From Schauerella aestuarii (GTDB lineage: Bacteria; Pseudomonadota; Gammaproteobacteria; Burkholderiales; Burkholderiaceae_B): a stretch of 64,000 nucleotides of DNA. This document shows positions 45,587-54,841 of the stretch, in pieces. The DNA is taken from positions 310,001 through 374,000 of the forward strand of contig NZ_SIZW01000039.1 of the NCBI RefSeq assembly GCF_009866805.1, in the 5' to 3' direction. The position numbers and the translations under genes are program-made. How positions within the stretch are numbered: position 1 is the stretch's first letter; every line of letters begins with the position of its first letter. The notes under the pieces were generated by a model that had not been told where the DNA came from, searched no databases, and saw only the letters and a program-made list of their open reading frames with translations.

Positions 45587-47788
45587 GTGTCTGCCGTCAC
45601 ATGCCGTGTTCATTACGCCTATGCCGTGTTGCTGTCTTTGGCCGCCCCGGTGGCTGCCGCGCAGACGGCGCCCGTCCAGGAACTTCAAACGGTGCAAGTG
45701 CTCGGCACAGCGGAAGAGGAAGTGAAGGAGTCGTTGGGCGTGTCCGTCATCACGGCGGACGAGATCGCCAAGCACCCACCGGCCAACGATCTTTCCGAGA
45801 TCATCCGGCGCGAACCGGGTGTGAACCTCACCGGCAATAGCGCAAGCGGTAATCGCGGCAACAACCGTCAGATCGATATTCGCGGCATGGGGCCGGAAAA
45901 CACGCTCGTCCTGATCGATGGCAAACCCACCACGTCGCGAAATTCTGTTCGCTATGGGTGGAATGGCGATCGCGATACGCGCGGCGAAACCAACTGGGTG
46001 CCGGCCGAAGAAGTGGAGCGCATCGAAGTGCTTCGCGGACCGGCTGCTGCCCGGTATGGCTCCGGAGCAATGGGCGGCGTGATCAACATCATCACCAAGC
46101 AGCCCACTGACAAGATCAGCGGCTCCGTCACCACGTACACCAATCAACCTGAAGACGGTGACGAGGGCGCAACCTATCGCACCAATTTTCGATTGAGCGG
46201 CCCGGTGACCGACAAGGTGTCGTTTCGCGTTTATGGCAACTACAGCGACACGAAACCCGATGCCCGCGATATCAACGCGCAAAACATCACCGTCGATTCG
46301 AGTGGCCTGGCCGGTCGCGAGGGCGTGGTGAATCAGGATCTGAGCGCGTTGCTGCGGTGGGCGTTGACCAAAACGCAAACGCTCGATCTGGATGCGTCGT
46401 ATAGCCGCCAGGGCAACCGTTTTGCCGGCGACACGATGTTGAACAATGATGGCGGCAATCCTGCTTTCATCAGCAGTTTGTACGGCAAAGAGACGAACAT
46501 CATGTACCGCAGTGCGTTCAGCCTCACGCATCGCGGGGAATGGGAATGGGGCAGTTCGCGCTTTTCGGCGGCGCAGGATTACACGCGCAACTCGCGGCTC
46601 AACGAAGGCCTGGCCGGCGGCCCCGAAGGCGCGCCGCAAGAGGGCGAGGGGTGGTACACCGCCGAGCTGAAGAACTGGCGGCTCAACGGTGAAGTGAACG
46701 TGCCGCTGACGCTCGGCGTGGATCAGGTCGTCACGATGGGCGCCGAGTATTTGCGCGAAACGTTGGATGACCCCGGCGCGTTGCGCACCACGCCGTGGGA
46801 ACCCCGCCCCGGGCTGATCGACGGGTTCAATCGCGGTCAAACCAATACGCGCGCCAATAGCTATGCGCTCTTCATCGAAGACAACATCGAGGCCACTCAA
46901 CGCACGATCGTGACGCCCGGCGTGCGTTTGGATCACCACAACAAATTCGGCAGCAACTGGAGCCCCAGCCTGAACGCGTCCTACAAGGTGGCCGACGGCT
47001 GGACCTTGAAGGGCGGCGTGGCGCGGGCGTACAAGGCGCCCAACCTGTATCAGTCCAACCCGAACTATCTGCTGTTCAGCCGGGGCTTCGGCTGCAATCA
47101 GGCGCAGGCCAATAGCGGCGGCTGCTTTCTGCAAGGCAATGAAAACCTGTCGCCCGAAACCAGCGTCAACAAGGAAATCGGTCTGGCCTACGATTCGGGC
47201 ACCTGGCGCGCCAGCGGCGCCTATTTCCGCAACGATTACAAAAACAAGATCGTGGCGGGCAATCAGTTTGTCGCCATCCTGCCGGGCACCGGGCAGCGCG
47301 TGCTGCAATGGGAAAATGCCGACCGCGCGGTGGTGCAGGGTCTCGAAGGCAATCTCTTCGTGCCCTTGACAACGGCATGGGATTGGACCACGAACTTTAC
47401 CTACATGATCGAGTCGAAAGACAAGACGACAGGCGAGCCGCTCAGCGTGATTCCGCGCTTCACCGTCAACTCGGTGCTCGATTGGCGCGCCACTGAAAAA
47501 TGGGGCGTACAGGCAAACGTGACGTGGTACGGCAAACAGAAGTCGCCGAGCTACAGCGCGCGGCGCAACGTTGAGATTGCCGAAGCCAACCAGCGCGATA
47601 TCTCGCCTTATGCGCTGCTGGGCCTGAACACTCGCTATACCATCAACGACAATCTGCGCCTGGTGGTCGGTGTGAGCAATGTGTTCGACAAGCGCCTGTA
47701 TCGCGCGGGTGTGGCAGATTATGCGGGCGCGCAAACCTATAACGAAGTGGGCCGCGCCTACTACGCGAGTGTCACCGCGTCGTTTTGA
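45587..47788 (+). CDS. TonB-dependent ferric-enterobactin-type siderophore receptor (FepA/BfeA/PfeA-like)
   Basis: This 733-residue outer-membrane receptor has a signal peptide ending near VAAAQ. The plug domain contains NNRQIDIRGMGPENTLVLID, RDTRGETNWVPAEEVERIEV and LRGPAAARYGSGAMGGVINI, which are the blocks of catecholate receptors FepA, PfeA and BfeA. The barrel has a paired-Cys loop (FGCNQAQANSGGCFLQGNE) and a C-terminal YYASVTASF. It would import ferric enterobactin or breakdown products using TonB. The start is GTG at 45587, with AGGGA upstream and a Fur box. Confidence 0.92.
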   Translation: MSAVTCRVHYAYAVLLSLAAPVAAAQTAPVQELQTVQVLGTAEEEVKESLGVSVITADEIAKHPPANDLSEIIRREPGVNLTGNSASGNRGNNRQIDIRGMGPENTLVLIDGKPTTSRNSVRYGWNGDRDTRGETNWVPAEEVERIEVLRGPAAARYGSGAMGGVINIITKQPTDKISGSVTTYTNQPEDGDEGATYRTNFRLSGPVTDKVSFRVYGNYSDTKPDARDINAQNITVDSSGLAGREGVVNQDLSALLRWALTKTQTLDLDASYSRQGNRFAGDTMLNNDGGNPAFISSLYGKETNIMYRSAFSLTHRGEWEWGSSRFSAAQDYTRNSRLNEGLAGGPEGAPQEGEGWYTAELKNWRLNGEVNVPLTLGVDQVVTMGAEYLRETLDDPGALRTTPWEPRPGLIDGFNRGQTNTRANSYALFIEDNIEATQRTIVTPGVRLDHHNKFGSNWSPSLNASYKVADGWTLKGGVARAYKAPNLYQSNPNYLLFSRGFGCNQAQANSGGCFLQGNENLSPETSVNKEIGLAYDSGTWRASGAYFRNDYKNKIVAGNQFVAILPGTGQRVLQWENADRAVVQGLEGNLFVPLTTAWDWTTNFTYMIESKDKTTGEPLSVIPRFTVNSVLDWRATEKWGVQANVTWYGKQKSPSYSARRNVEIAEANQRDISPYALLGLNTRYTINDNLRLVVGVSNVFDKRLYRAGVADYAGAQTYNEVGRAYYASVTASF

Positions 47789-48033
47789 GGGGGTTGCGGT
47801 GAGCCTTCGCCACCGCGAGGGCTTCACGGAATGCGCGCTGCGGCTGGCGCACGCTTGGATCGTGTCGATCGCACGCGTGCATTCGGGGTATGGTTGAAGC
47901 TGACAGCCGGTCGATGCGACGGACAGCATCTTTGCCGTGAAATACGACCGGTGTGTAATGGGACTCGACCCTCGATGTGCCGGCGATTTGCCCGGCGTTG
48001 CGTCGATCCGCCATTTCCACAGGAGGCGCCCGT

Positions 48034-49527
48034 ATGACGACCGCAGTTTCCAAACGCCGATCGGCGTATGTGCTTTTGCCCAGCACCAATATGTGGAACG
48101 TGGACAATCCGGGTGCCAGCCCGGCATTCGTGCGCCAGATGGGCACGTATCGGCAAGGCAGCCGGACGCGCCCATCCGAGGGTGCATTGTTGGCCGGTAT
48201 GCAGATCGTGGATCGCGTAGCCCCCGGCGATACGGTGCTCGTCAACATGACCGATGACGAACGCTTGGCCCTGCTGCTGGAGCAACCCGGTTTGCGCATT
48301 CTGCCGGTGGGTGAGTTGGCGCCCTTGTGGCTGCGGCGTCCCATCGTCATCCCGTTCATCGGCCTGCAAGCGCGCGCCCGCGTGGCCTTGACGGTGGATG
48401 TGGTCGACGCCGACAGCGGCGCCCCGCTCGCCAACGTGGATGTGGTGGGCTACGTGAATCGGGCCGAGCGGGTGGGGGCGAGCAGCCGCACCAACGCGCG
48501 CGGCCGTGCCCGGTTGATGTTTCCGCAGGACGTGACCGCCCTCGAGTCGGTGGAGGCTTACCCCGCCAGCGGATATTGGCAGGCCTACGTGGCGAAGGCT
48601 GCGGTGGGCGCCGAGACATTGCGCATCACGTGCCGCCCGATCGACTTCGCCACCGGCGACGCACGGCGGCATTTTGGCTTTGAAGGCGCGGAGGGTGACG
48701 GTGAAGGGGTGCGGGTCGCCGTGATCGATACGGGCGTGGCCAAGCACCCCGATTTGAAGATTGCACGGGGCGTGAACGTGGTGCAGGGCGAGAAGGCGGG
48801 CGACGTGGCCGATCAGGTCGGGCACGGTACGCACGTGGCCGGCATTATCGCGGGGCGCGCAGCGCCGGGTAAGGGCGTGCGCGGCGTGGCGCCAGCCGCT
48901 GCGCTCAACGTGTATCGCGTCTTTGGGCGCAGCCAGGAAACGGCCACATCGTTCAACATCGCGAAGGGCATTCGGCAAGCGGTGGACGATGGCTGCGACG
49001 TGATCAATCTGTCGCTGGGTGGTGCGGGCGATGTGCCGGATGTGCTGCGCGAAATCCAGCGGGCGCGTGCGCTCGGTGTGGTGTGTGTGGCCGCCACAGG
49101 CAACGATTATCGTGCGCCGGTGAGCTACCCCGCGCGCTACAGCCAGGTGATGGCCGTTACAGCGATGGGGCGGCGCGGCACGTTTCCTCGTGGCGCGTTG
49201 CAAACGCTCGAAGTCGCCAAACCGTTTGGCGTGGATCGCAAGAATTTCGTGGCGGCATTCAGCAATGTCGGGAGTGAAGTGAGTTTGACTGGCCCCGGCG
49301 TGGGCATTGTGTCGACCTATCTCGACGGCTATGCCGTGATGGATGGCACATCCATGGCGTGCCCGGTAATGAGCGGCGCTGTGGCGCGGTTATTGGCAAA
49401 ACATCCCCGTCTGCTGGGGATGGCGCGCAACCAGAAGCGCTCGGACGAGATCCTCAGACTGGCGCTCAACGAAGCGCAAAAATTAGGGTTCGGCGTAAAC
49501 TTTGAGGGTGCTGGAATTTTGATGTAG
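48034..49527 (+). CDS. S8 (subtilisin-like) serine protease, leaderless, with N-terminal extra domains
   Basis: This 497-residue protein has a subtilase domain at about 222-490 with triad Asp232 (VAVIDTGVAKHPDL), His264 (GHGTHVAGIIAG) and Ser440 (MDGTSMACPVMSGAVA), and the oxyanion Asn357 (AATGND). Residues about 10-95 form an alpha/beta region with IVDRVAPGDTVLVNM that resembles an I9 propeptide. Residues about 115-165 look like a carboxypeptidase-regulatory beta-sandwich (VDVVDADSGAPLANVDVVGY). There is no signal peptide. AGGAGG at 48021-48026 sets the start. A 79-residue gene follows by 12 bp and a nuclease gene after that. Confidence 0.9.
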   Translation: MTTAVSKRRSAYVLLPSTNMWNVDNPGASPAFVRQMGTYRQGSRTRPSEGALLAGMQIVDRVAPGDTVLVNMTDDERLALLLEQPGLRILPVGELAPLWLRRPIVIPFIGLQARARVALTVDVVDADSGAPLANVDVVGYVNRAERVGASSRTNARGRARLMFPQDVTALESVEAYPASGYWQAYVAKAAVGAETLRITCRPIDFATGDARRHFGFEGAEGDGEGVRVAVIDTGVAKHPDLKIARGVNVVQGEKAGDVADQVGHGTHVAGIIAGRAAPGKGVRGVAPAAALNVYRVFGRSQETATSFNIAKGIRQAVDDGCDVINLSLGGAGDVPDVLREIQRARALGVVCVAATGNDYRAPVSYPARYSQVMAVTAMGRRGTFPRGALQTLEVAKPFGVDRKNFVAAFSNVGSEVSLTGPGVGIVSTYLDGYAVMDGTSMACPVMSGAVARLLAKHPRLLGMARNQKRSDEILRLALNEAQKLGFGVNFEGAGILM

Positions 49528-49539
49528 GATGAAAACATC

Positions 49540-49779
49540 ATGAGCCGCTACGTCATTTGCTATCAAGGTGCAAACGATCCTTCTCAACAGGAGGTGAGCA
49601 GCTTGTTGTCTTGTTTCGATCGCGTAAAGGTGATCGATACCTTGCCGGGCACCCTTCTGGTGGATGGCCCCAAGGCCGAAATCGCATCCGTGGTCAAAGG
49701 CATGTCGCAATGGACGTTCTCACCCGAGCGCGTGGTAAGCGTTCGCCCGCCGCGCCGTCGTCTGAAAGCGCCAGCCTGA
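49540..49779 (+). CDS. small protein resembling the protease N-terminal (I9-like) region
   Basis: This 79-residue protein reads MSRYVICYQGANDPSQQEVS and then KVIDTLPGTLLVDGPKAEIA, followed by VVKGMSQWTFSPERVVSV. The strand-helix-strand pattern, and in particular ID-x-LPGTLLV with a following helix, resembles VDRVAPGDTVLV (residues 59-70) of the adjacent protease. An inhibitor or folding helper that mimics the protease propeptide is inferred. The basic tail ends PPRRRLKAPA. It starts 12 bp after the protease stop, so it is surely co-transcribed. No family is recognised with confidence. Confidence 0.7.
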   Translation: MSRYVICYQGANDPSQQEVSSLLSCFDRVKVIDTLPGTLLVDGPKAEIASVVKGMSQWTFSPERVVSVRPPRRRLKAPA

Positions 49780-49979
49780 CATCGACCTCGTGTTGGCCCG
49801 TGCGTGGGCCGTGAATTGCATTTGAATCCGCGTCGCTTTGATCTAGCATCCACTTGATATGGACCTGATACGGTCAGCGGTCAGGGTTGCGGCATTGGCG
49901 CGCGGCAAGCGTGTCCAGGGTAGTGAGCGCGTCCGAGAGGTGTCGGGCGCTTGTCATATTCATCGGCGATCCTGCGCAT

Positions 49980-50897
49980 ATGAAACCTCGCTTCCGTTTT
50001 GCGGCCGATGCCGCCCTTGAACCCAAACGCGTTCGTCTCACGCCCGACCCGATCGATACCTACGACGATCGTCAGGGTTTCGATCCTTTGTTCATCGATC
50101 CCGCTATGGCGGTCCCGTTGCCGCGTCTGGCCGCTACTGTGGCGCGCGATGTGGCGACTCACACATGGCGGGGACGCAAAACGCATGTGCTGGATTACAC
50201 CCATTTCTCCGTCGCGGTTTCCAAGTCGCGCCGGTTGCCGATCTACAGTGCCTGCAATATCGATGGGGCGCAGGCGATCGACGTGCCACGCACCAATATC
50301 TGGAAGTACGACCCGCGCATCGATCAGAAATATCAGATTCTGAAAGAGGTTTATGGCGATCAGAAGGCGGGCTTCTTCAGCCGCGGTCATATGACGCGCA
50401 GGCAGGATCCGAATTGGGGTGGCAAGAAGACGGCGCGCCAAGCCGATGCCGATACGTTCCATGCCACCAATGCCGCACCGCAAGTGCAAGGCTTCAATGG
50501 CGGATTGTGGAACGAGGTCGAGGATTACGTGTTGGCCAATACCCAACGCGACCGGATGCGTATCAGCGTGTTTACCGGGCCGGTTTTTCGCGCCGACGAT
50601 CCCGTCGTGCATGGGATAAAGATTCCGCGCCAGTTCTGGAAAATCGTGGCCTTTGTGCACGACGAATCGGGGGCGCTCGCCGCCATCGCTTACCTGTGCT
50701 CGCAAGCGCGCGCCGTTGCGGACCTGGAGCCCACGTTCGTGTTTGGCGAGTTTCAGGATCAACAGCGGCCGATCGGTGCGATCCAAGCCCTGACGGGGCT
50801 CACGTTCGGCGACCTCGCGCAACGCGATGTGCTGGCGGGCGCGGATATCGAGTTTGCCGTGGCGTTGAAAGACGTACGGGACATCATGCTGGTGTAA
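49980..50897 (+). CDS. DNA/RNA non-specific endonuclease (NUC1/EndoG-like), leaderless
   Basis: This 305-residue protein has a betabeta-alpha-metal nuclease domain at about 65-275. The catalytic motif is FSRGHMTRRQDPNWG with His137 (S-R-G-H in place of D-R-G-H). The metal-binding Asn is Asn164 in FHATNAAPQVQGFNGGLWNE. LDYTHFSVAVSKSRRLPIYS and RISVFTGPVF are also family blocks. No signal peptide is seen, so a cytosolic, potentially self-toxic nuclease is implied. The start is uncertain: ATG 49980 lacks a ribosome site, and in-frame GTG 49923 or TTG 49887 could be used. It follows the small protein by 200 bp. Confidence 0.85.
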   Translation: MKPRFRFAADAALEPKRVRLTPDPIDTYDDRQGFDPLFIDPAMAVPLPRLAATVARDVATHTWRGRKTHVLDYTHFSVAVSKSRRLPIYSACNIDGAQAIDVPRTNIWKYDPRIDQKYQILKEVYGDQKAGFFSRGHMTRRQDPNWGGKKTARQADADTFHATNAAPQVQGFNGGLWNEVEDYVLANTQRDRMRISVFTGPVFRADDPVVHGIKIPRQFWKIVAFVHDESGALAAIAYLCSQARAVADLEPTFVFGEFQDQQRPIGAIQALTGLTFGDLAQRDVLAGADIEFAVALKDVRDIMLV

Positions 50898-50920
50898 GGC
50901 GGGTGATGTGCCTACCTGCC

Positions 50921-51784
50921 TCACTGCACGATCGGCGTCATCTCCAGAAACCGTGCGATCACCTGCACAGGCTGACGCTCCTGCAGGCAATAGAGAAATT
51001 CGTGCATCTCGATCTCCACATCGGCGACCCGCAACGTGACCAAGCCATCGTGGGCCGGGATCTCGCGTGACGGGATCAGGCTGACGCCCATCTCGCACAG
51101 GATGGCCTCCCGTATGGATTCACGGCTGCCGATCTCAATGGTGTGGCGCACTGGGATGCCCGCGTCTTGAAAGGCTTGTTCGGTCAATTGCCGCGTCATG
51201 GATCCGGACTCGCGCAGCAAAAGCGTGTGCGCGGCGAGCGCCTCCAGCGTGACGGTATCCCGCTCGGCCAATGGGTGGGATCGATGGACCACGGCACGCA
51301 AGGGATCGGCGGCGATCATGCGTCGGTAGAGATGACTGTCGCTCATGAGAAATGAAGACGTGGCGATGTCGATCTGGTAATCCTGCAGGGCCCGCAGCAT
51401 GCTCTGCGAATTGCCGATGGTGAGTGAGAGTTCCACGCCGCGATAACGTTCGTGATAACGCCGCACGGTATCCATGATGTAGAAGGGGCCCGTGGCGCCC
51501 ACGCGCAGGATGCCTTCGCGCAGCTCGCTGGCGTCACGCAGCCGGAAATCGATCTCGTTTTCCTGCTGGACGAGTTTTTCCACCATCGGCATCAGGCTGC
51601 GCCCCATGTCCGACAGGTTCATCGCACGGCCTTGGCGATGAAACAACTCGACGCCATAGCGCGCCTCGAGCTGGCGCAGGTGGCCCGTTACCGTGGGTTG
51701 GCTGACGCCCAGCAACGTGGCGGCCTTGGTGACGCTGCCGCAACGCGCAACGGCATAAAACGATTTCAGTTCGGCAACGAGCAT
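50921..51784 (-). CDS. LysR-type regulator of the aminophosphonate operon
   Basis: This 287-residue regulator begins MLVAELKSFYAVARCGSVTK with wHTH LLGVSQPTVTGHLRQLEARY. It diverges from the phosphonate ABC operon across 147 bp holding a 7-7-7 inverted repeat (51870-51890), a position that marks it as the likely activator of that operon, responding to an aminophosphonate or its aldehyde. It is convergent with the nuclease gene (23 bp). Confidence 0.9.
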   Translation of the reverse strand: MLVAELKSFYAVARCGSVTKAATLLGVSQPTVTGHLRQLEARYGVELFHRQGRAMNLSDMGRSLMPMVEKLVQQENEIDFRLRDASELREGILRVGATGPFYIMDTVRRYHERYRGVELSLTIGNSQSMLRALQDYQIDIATSSFLMSDSHLYRRMIAADPLRAVVHRSHPLAERDTVTLEALAAHTLLLRESGSMTRQLTEQAFQDAGIPVRHTIEIGSRESIREAILCEMGVSLIPSREIPAHDGLVTLRVADVEIEMHEFLYCLQERQPVQVIARFLEMTPIVQ

Positions 51785-51869
51785 GACATGAGGGCCTGTG
51801 GTTGAGCGCGCGACGATCGCTACCGTACCGCGAAAAATCTGATCGTGGCATCACGGAACTTGGGGAAAG

Positions 51870-51890
51870 TGTCATGACGGTTCCATGACA
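51870..51890. promoter_or_regulatory. inverted repeat TGTCATG-N7-CATGACA, candidate LysR operator
   Basis: Perfect 7-bp arms (51870-51876 and 51884-51890) are separated by ACGGTTC. The element contains a T-N11-A-type core and lies 42 bp before the phnT-like start and 86 bp from the LysR start. Confidence 0.6.
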
Positions 51891-51931
51891 GGTTTCCATA
51901 CTGAGCACGTTTTCCACCAGCCGGAGGCATC

Positions 51932-53005
51932 ATGCCCCAGCGCGAAACCGCCTTCTTATCGGTCAGTCACATCGTCAAGCACTTCGGCGCGCATGCCGCG
52001 CTGGGCGATGTGTCGCTGGACATTCTGCCGGGTGAACTGGTGTGTTTGCTGGGTCCGTCGGGCTGCGGCAAGACGACGCTGTTGCGCATTATCGCCGGAC
52101 TGGAACGTCAGGATCGGGGAACGATCGTCCTGGGCGGGCGCGATATTTCGCTCGCCCCACCGCAAGCGCGCGACTACGGCATCCTGTTCCAGTCGTACGC
52201 GCTGTTTCCCAATCTGACCGTGGCGCAAAACGTGGCTTATGGCCTGAGCGGCAAGCGGGGCTTGCGGGACCGGATTGCGCGGCGCGTGGAAGAAATGCTG
52301 AGCCTGGTCGATATGGTCGGCTTTGCGAGCAAGTATCCGGGGCAGCTTTCAGGCGGACAGCAGCAGCGGGTAGCGCTGGCGCGCGCCCTGGCGCCGTCGC
52401 CTTCGCTCTTGCTCCTGGACGAACCGATGTCGGCGTTGGACGCGCGGGTGCGGGAGCATCTGCGCACCGAGCTGCGGGCGTTGCAGAAGCGGCTCTCGAT
52501 TACGACGCTGATGGTGACGCACGATCAAGAAGAAGCGATGGTGATGGCTGACCGGATCGCGGTCATGAACGGCGGCGTCATCGAACAGTTCGGCACGCCG
52601 AATGAACTCTATCGTCAACCGGCTTCACCGTTCATTGCCGACTTCGTGGGCGAGGCCAACTGGTTGCCTTGCGAGCGCATAGACGAACACCGTGCACGTA
52701 TTGGCGCACACGAGTTGCGCGTGCACTCGCCGTTGATGAACGGCACGCGCCGGCTGTTCGTGCGCCCGGAAGCGGTGCGCGTGGTGCCAGGACGCGATGC
52801 GATGTCCAACACGCTGCTGGCTGAAGTGCTGGATGGCGTGTTTCTGGGCCGCAGCTATCGCGTGGCTTTGCGGATGGAAGGGTTGTCGGGGGTGACGCTC
52901 AACGCCATCGTGCCGCCCGAGACCGGGGATGCGCTGCTGTCGCCGCAGGCCGCGCGCCATTGCCGCATCGAACTTCCCAGTGAGGCGCTGCGTGGTTACG
53001 CCTGA
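51932..53005 (+). CDS. phnT: 2-aminoethylphosphonate-type ABC transporter ATP-binding protein
   Basis: This 357-residue ATPase energises aminophosphonate import. Walker A is LLGPSGCGKTTLL, the signature is QLSGGQQQRVALARAL and Walker B is LLLLDEPMSALD, with the switch His in VTHDQEEAM. A C-terminal TOBE-type domain follows (residues about 245-350). The assignment to phosphonate rather than polyamine or iron comes from the phnX and FAD-oxidoreductase neighbours. GGAGG precedes the ATG. Confidence 0.85.
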   Translation: MPQRETAFLSVSHIVKHFGAHAALGDVSLDILPGELVCLLGPSGCGKTTLLRIIAGLERQDRGTIVLGGRDISLAPPQARDYGILFQSYALFPNLTVAQNVAYGLSGKRGLRDRIARRVEEMLSLVDMVGFASKYPGQLSGGQQQRVALARALAPSPSLLLLDEPMSALDARVREHLRTELRALQKRLSITTLMVTHDQEEAMVMADRIAVMNGGVIEQFGTPNELYRQPASPFIADFVGEANWLPCERIDEHRARIGAHELRVHSPLMNGTRRLFVRPEAVRVVPGRDAMSNTLLAEVLDGVFLGRSYRVALRMEGLSGVTLNAIVPPETGDALLSPQAARHCRIELPSEALRGYA

Positions 53006-54782
53006 GCCCCTGATGACCGCTGCCGCGATCGCCACGCCCACGCCAGCCGCTCACGCCTTGCACGCGTCCCTCGTGGCACCCACGTCCCTGGGCCGTCGCC
53101 CGATGCCCGGCTGGGTGGGCGGCCTGGGTCTCATGCTTGGGCAAGGCGCGTTGGTGCTGTGGCTGGCACTCTTCCTCGCGCTGCCGTTGGGCGCCATCCT
53201 GGTGCGTGCATTGCTCGATAGCGACGGCGACTGGGCAGGGGTGGGGCGGCTGGCCGGCATCGTTGCGGCTGAAGGCTTTCCGGCCATGGTGGGCCGCAGC
53301 CTGACTGTCGGGCTGGTGACGACGCTGCTCGTCATTCCGTGCGCCTATGTTTTCGCCTATGGCCTGACGCGCACGTGTCTGCCGGGCCGTCGCGCGTTGC
53401 GCGTGGTGGCGTTGCTTCCCTTGCTCGCGCCATCGCTGCTGCCCGGCATCGCGTTGATCTATCTCCTGGGCAATCAGGGGTTGTTGAAAGACTTGGTGGG
53501 CGGCCAAACCATCTACGGGTTCTGGGGCATCGTGGTGGGCGAGGCGTTTTACACGTTCCCGCATGCGGTGATGATTCTCTTGACCGGCCTGGCCTTGGCC
53601 GACGGCCGGCTTTACGACGCGGCGCGCGCGATGGGGGCCTCGTCGTGGCGCACGTTCATGACCGTCACGTTGCCGGGCACGCGCTACGCCGTGTTTTCGG
53701 CGTGCTGTGTGGTGTTCACGCTCACCGTAACGGACTTTGGCGTGCCGAAGGTCGTGGGCGGCGATTACAACGTACTCGCCATGGAGGCCTACAAGGCCGT
53801 GATAGGGCAGCAGGATTTCGCTAAAGGGGCGGCGATCGGGATCTTGCTGTTGCTGCCGGCATTGCTGACGTTCTTTCTCGATCGCAAGCTGCGCGCGCGA
53901 CAGGGGGCGCAGATCAGCGGTCGGGCGCAGCCCTATGTGGCGGGGCGTCATGGTCTGCGTGATGGCGTTTTCCTCATCCTGATGCTGACGATGGCAGCGG
54001 GCGTTCTCCTGGTGATCGGCGTTGCCGTCTGGGCGTCGTTCGTCAAAATGTGGCCGTACAACCTGTCGATGTCGCTGCGGTCATACGACTTCGGCAACAT
54101 GGATGGCGGCGGTTGGCTGGCCTGGCGCAATAGTCTGCAGTTGGCGTTCTGGACGGCTGCGATCGGCACCGCGGTGGTGTTTGTCGGCGCGTGGATGATC
54201 GAGAAGATGCCTGCTGTGACGCCGACGGCGCGCGGGCTTCGTGGGCTGGTGAGCATGCTGGCATTGGCGCCGATGGCAGTGCCGGGCCTGGTGCTTGGCC
54301 TGGGCTACATCTTCGTGTTCAACAGCCCTGCGAACCCGGTGCCTGCGCTATATGGCAGCCTGGCGCTGCTCGTGGTTTGCACGATCGTTCACTTCTATAC
54401 CAGTGCGCATCTGACCGCCGCCACGGCATTGAACGGTCTCGATCCCGAATTCGAAGCGGCCTCGCGTTCGCTGAAGTCGCCGCCGATCACCACCTTTTTT
54501 CGGGTGACGCTGCCGATGTGCCTGCCGGCCGTGTTGGATGTGGCGCGCTATCTGTTCGTGTCCGCCATGACGACTGTGTCGGCCCTGGTCTTTCTCTATA
54601 GCCCATCCACCGTGCTGACGGCGGTCGCCGTGCTGAACATGGACGACGCTGGCTTCATCGGCCCGGCCGCAGCGATGTGTACCGTGATCATGGCCAGTTC
54701 CGCCACCGCGTCGATCGTGCTGCATCTGGCCAGTCGCACGCTGGTGGCACGCTCGCAGCGTTGGCGGTTGCCGGCCGCGTGA
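52992..54782 (+). CDS. aminophosphonate ABC transporter permease (double-length, two fused permease halves)
   Basis: This about 596-residue protein has 12 or so TM helices and two BPD-type permease units in tandem. The EAA loops are [20 protein letters not shown] in the first half and [21 protein letters not shown]-like sequence in the second. Such fused permeases accompany the PhnT/PhnS-type aminophosphonate transporters. GTG 52992 has GAGG 5 nt upstream and overlaps phnT by 14 bp; ATG 53013 is the alternative. Confidence 0.87.
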   Translation: MVTPEPLMTAAAIATPTPAAHALHASLVAPTSLGRRPMPGWVGGLGLMLGQGALVLWLALFLALPLGAILVRALLDSDGDWAGVGRLAGIVAAEGFPAMVGRSLTVGLVTTLLVIPCAYVFAYGLTRTCLPGRRALRVVALLPLLAPSLLPGIALIYLLGNQGLLKDLVGGQTIYGFWGIVVGEAFYTFPHAVMILLTGLALADGRLYDAARAMGASSWRTFMTVTLPGTRYAVFSACCVVFTLTVTDFGVPKVVGGDYNVLAMEAYKAVIGQQDFAKGAAIGILLLLPALLTFFLDRKLRARQGAQISGRAQPYVAGRHGLRDGVFLILMLTMAAGVLLVIGVAVWASFVKMWPYNLSMSLRSYDFGNMDGGGWLAWRNSLQLAFWTAAIGTAVVFVGAWMIEKMPAVTPTARGLRGLVSMLALAPMAVPGLVLGLGYIFVFNSPANPVPALYGSLALLVVCTIVHFYTSAHLTAATALNGLDPEFEAASRSLKSPPITTFFRVTLPMCLPAVLDVARYLFVSAMTTVSALVFLYSPSTVLTAVAVLNMDDAGFIGPAAAMCTVIMASSATASIVLHLASRTLVARSQRWRLPAA

Positions 54783-54841
54783 TGACGCACGCCACGCCCC
54801 CGCCATGCTTCATTCCTTCCGATCTTCTCAGGACAACTTTG

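Noticed and set aside
45473-48187. 904-codon minus-strand open frame opposite the TonB-dependent receptor
   Set aside because: It is antisense to a receptor with strong family motifs and shows no domain of its own.
48034-49527. secreted or autotransporter-type subtilase
   Set aside because: The N terminus (MTTAVSKRRSAYVLLPSTN) has no hydrophobic signal segment, and the C terminus has no autotransporter barrel.
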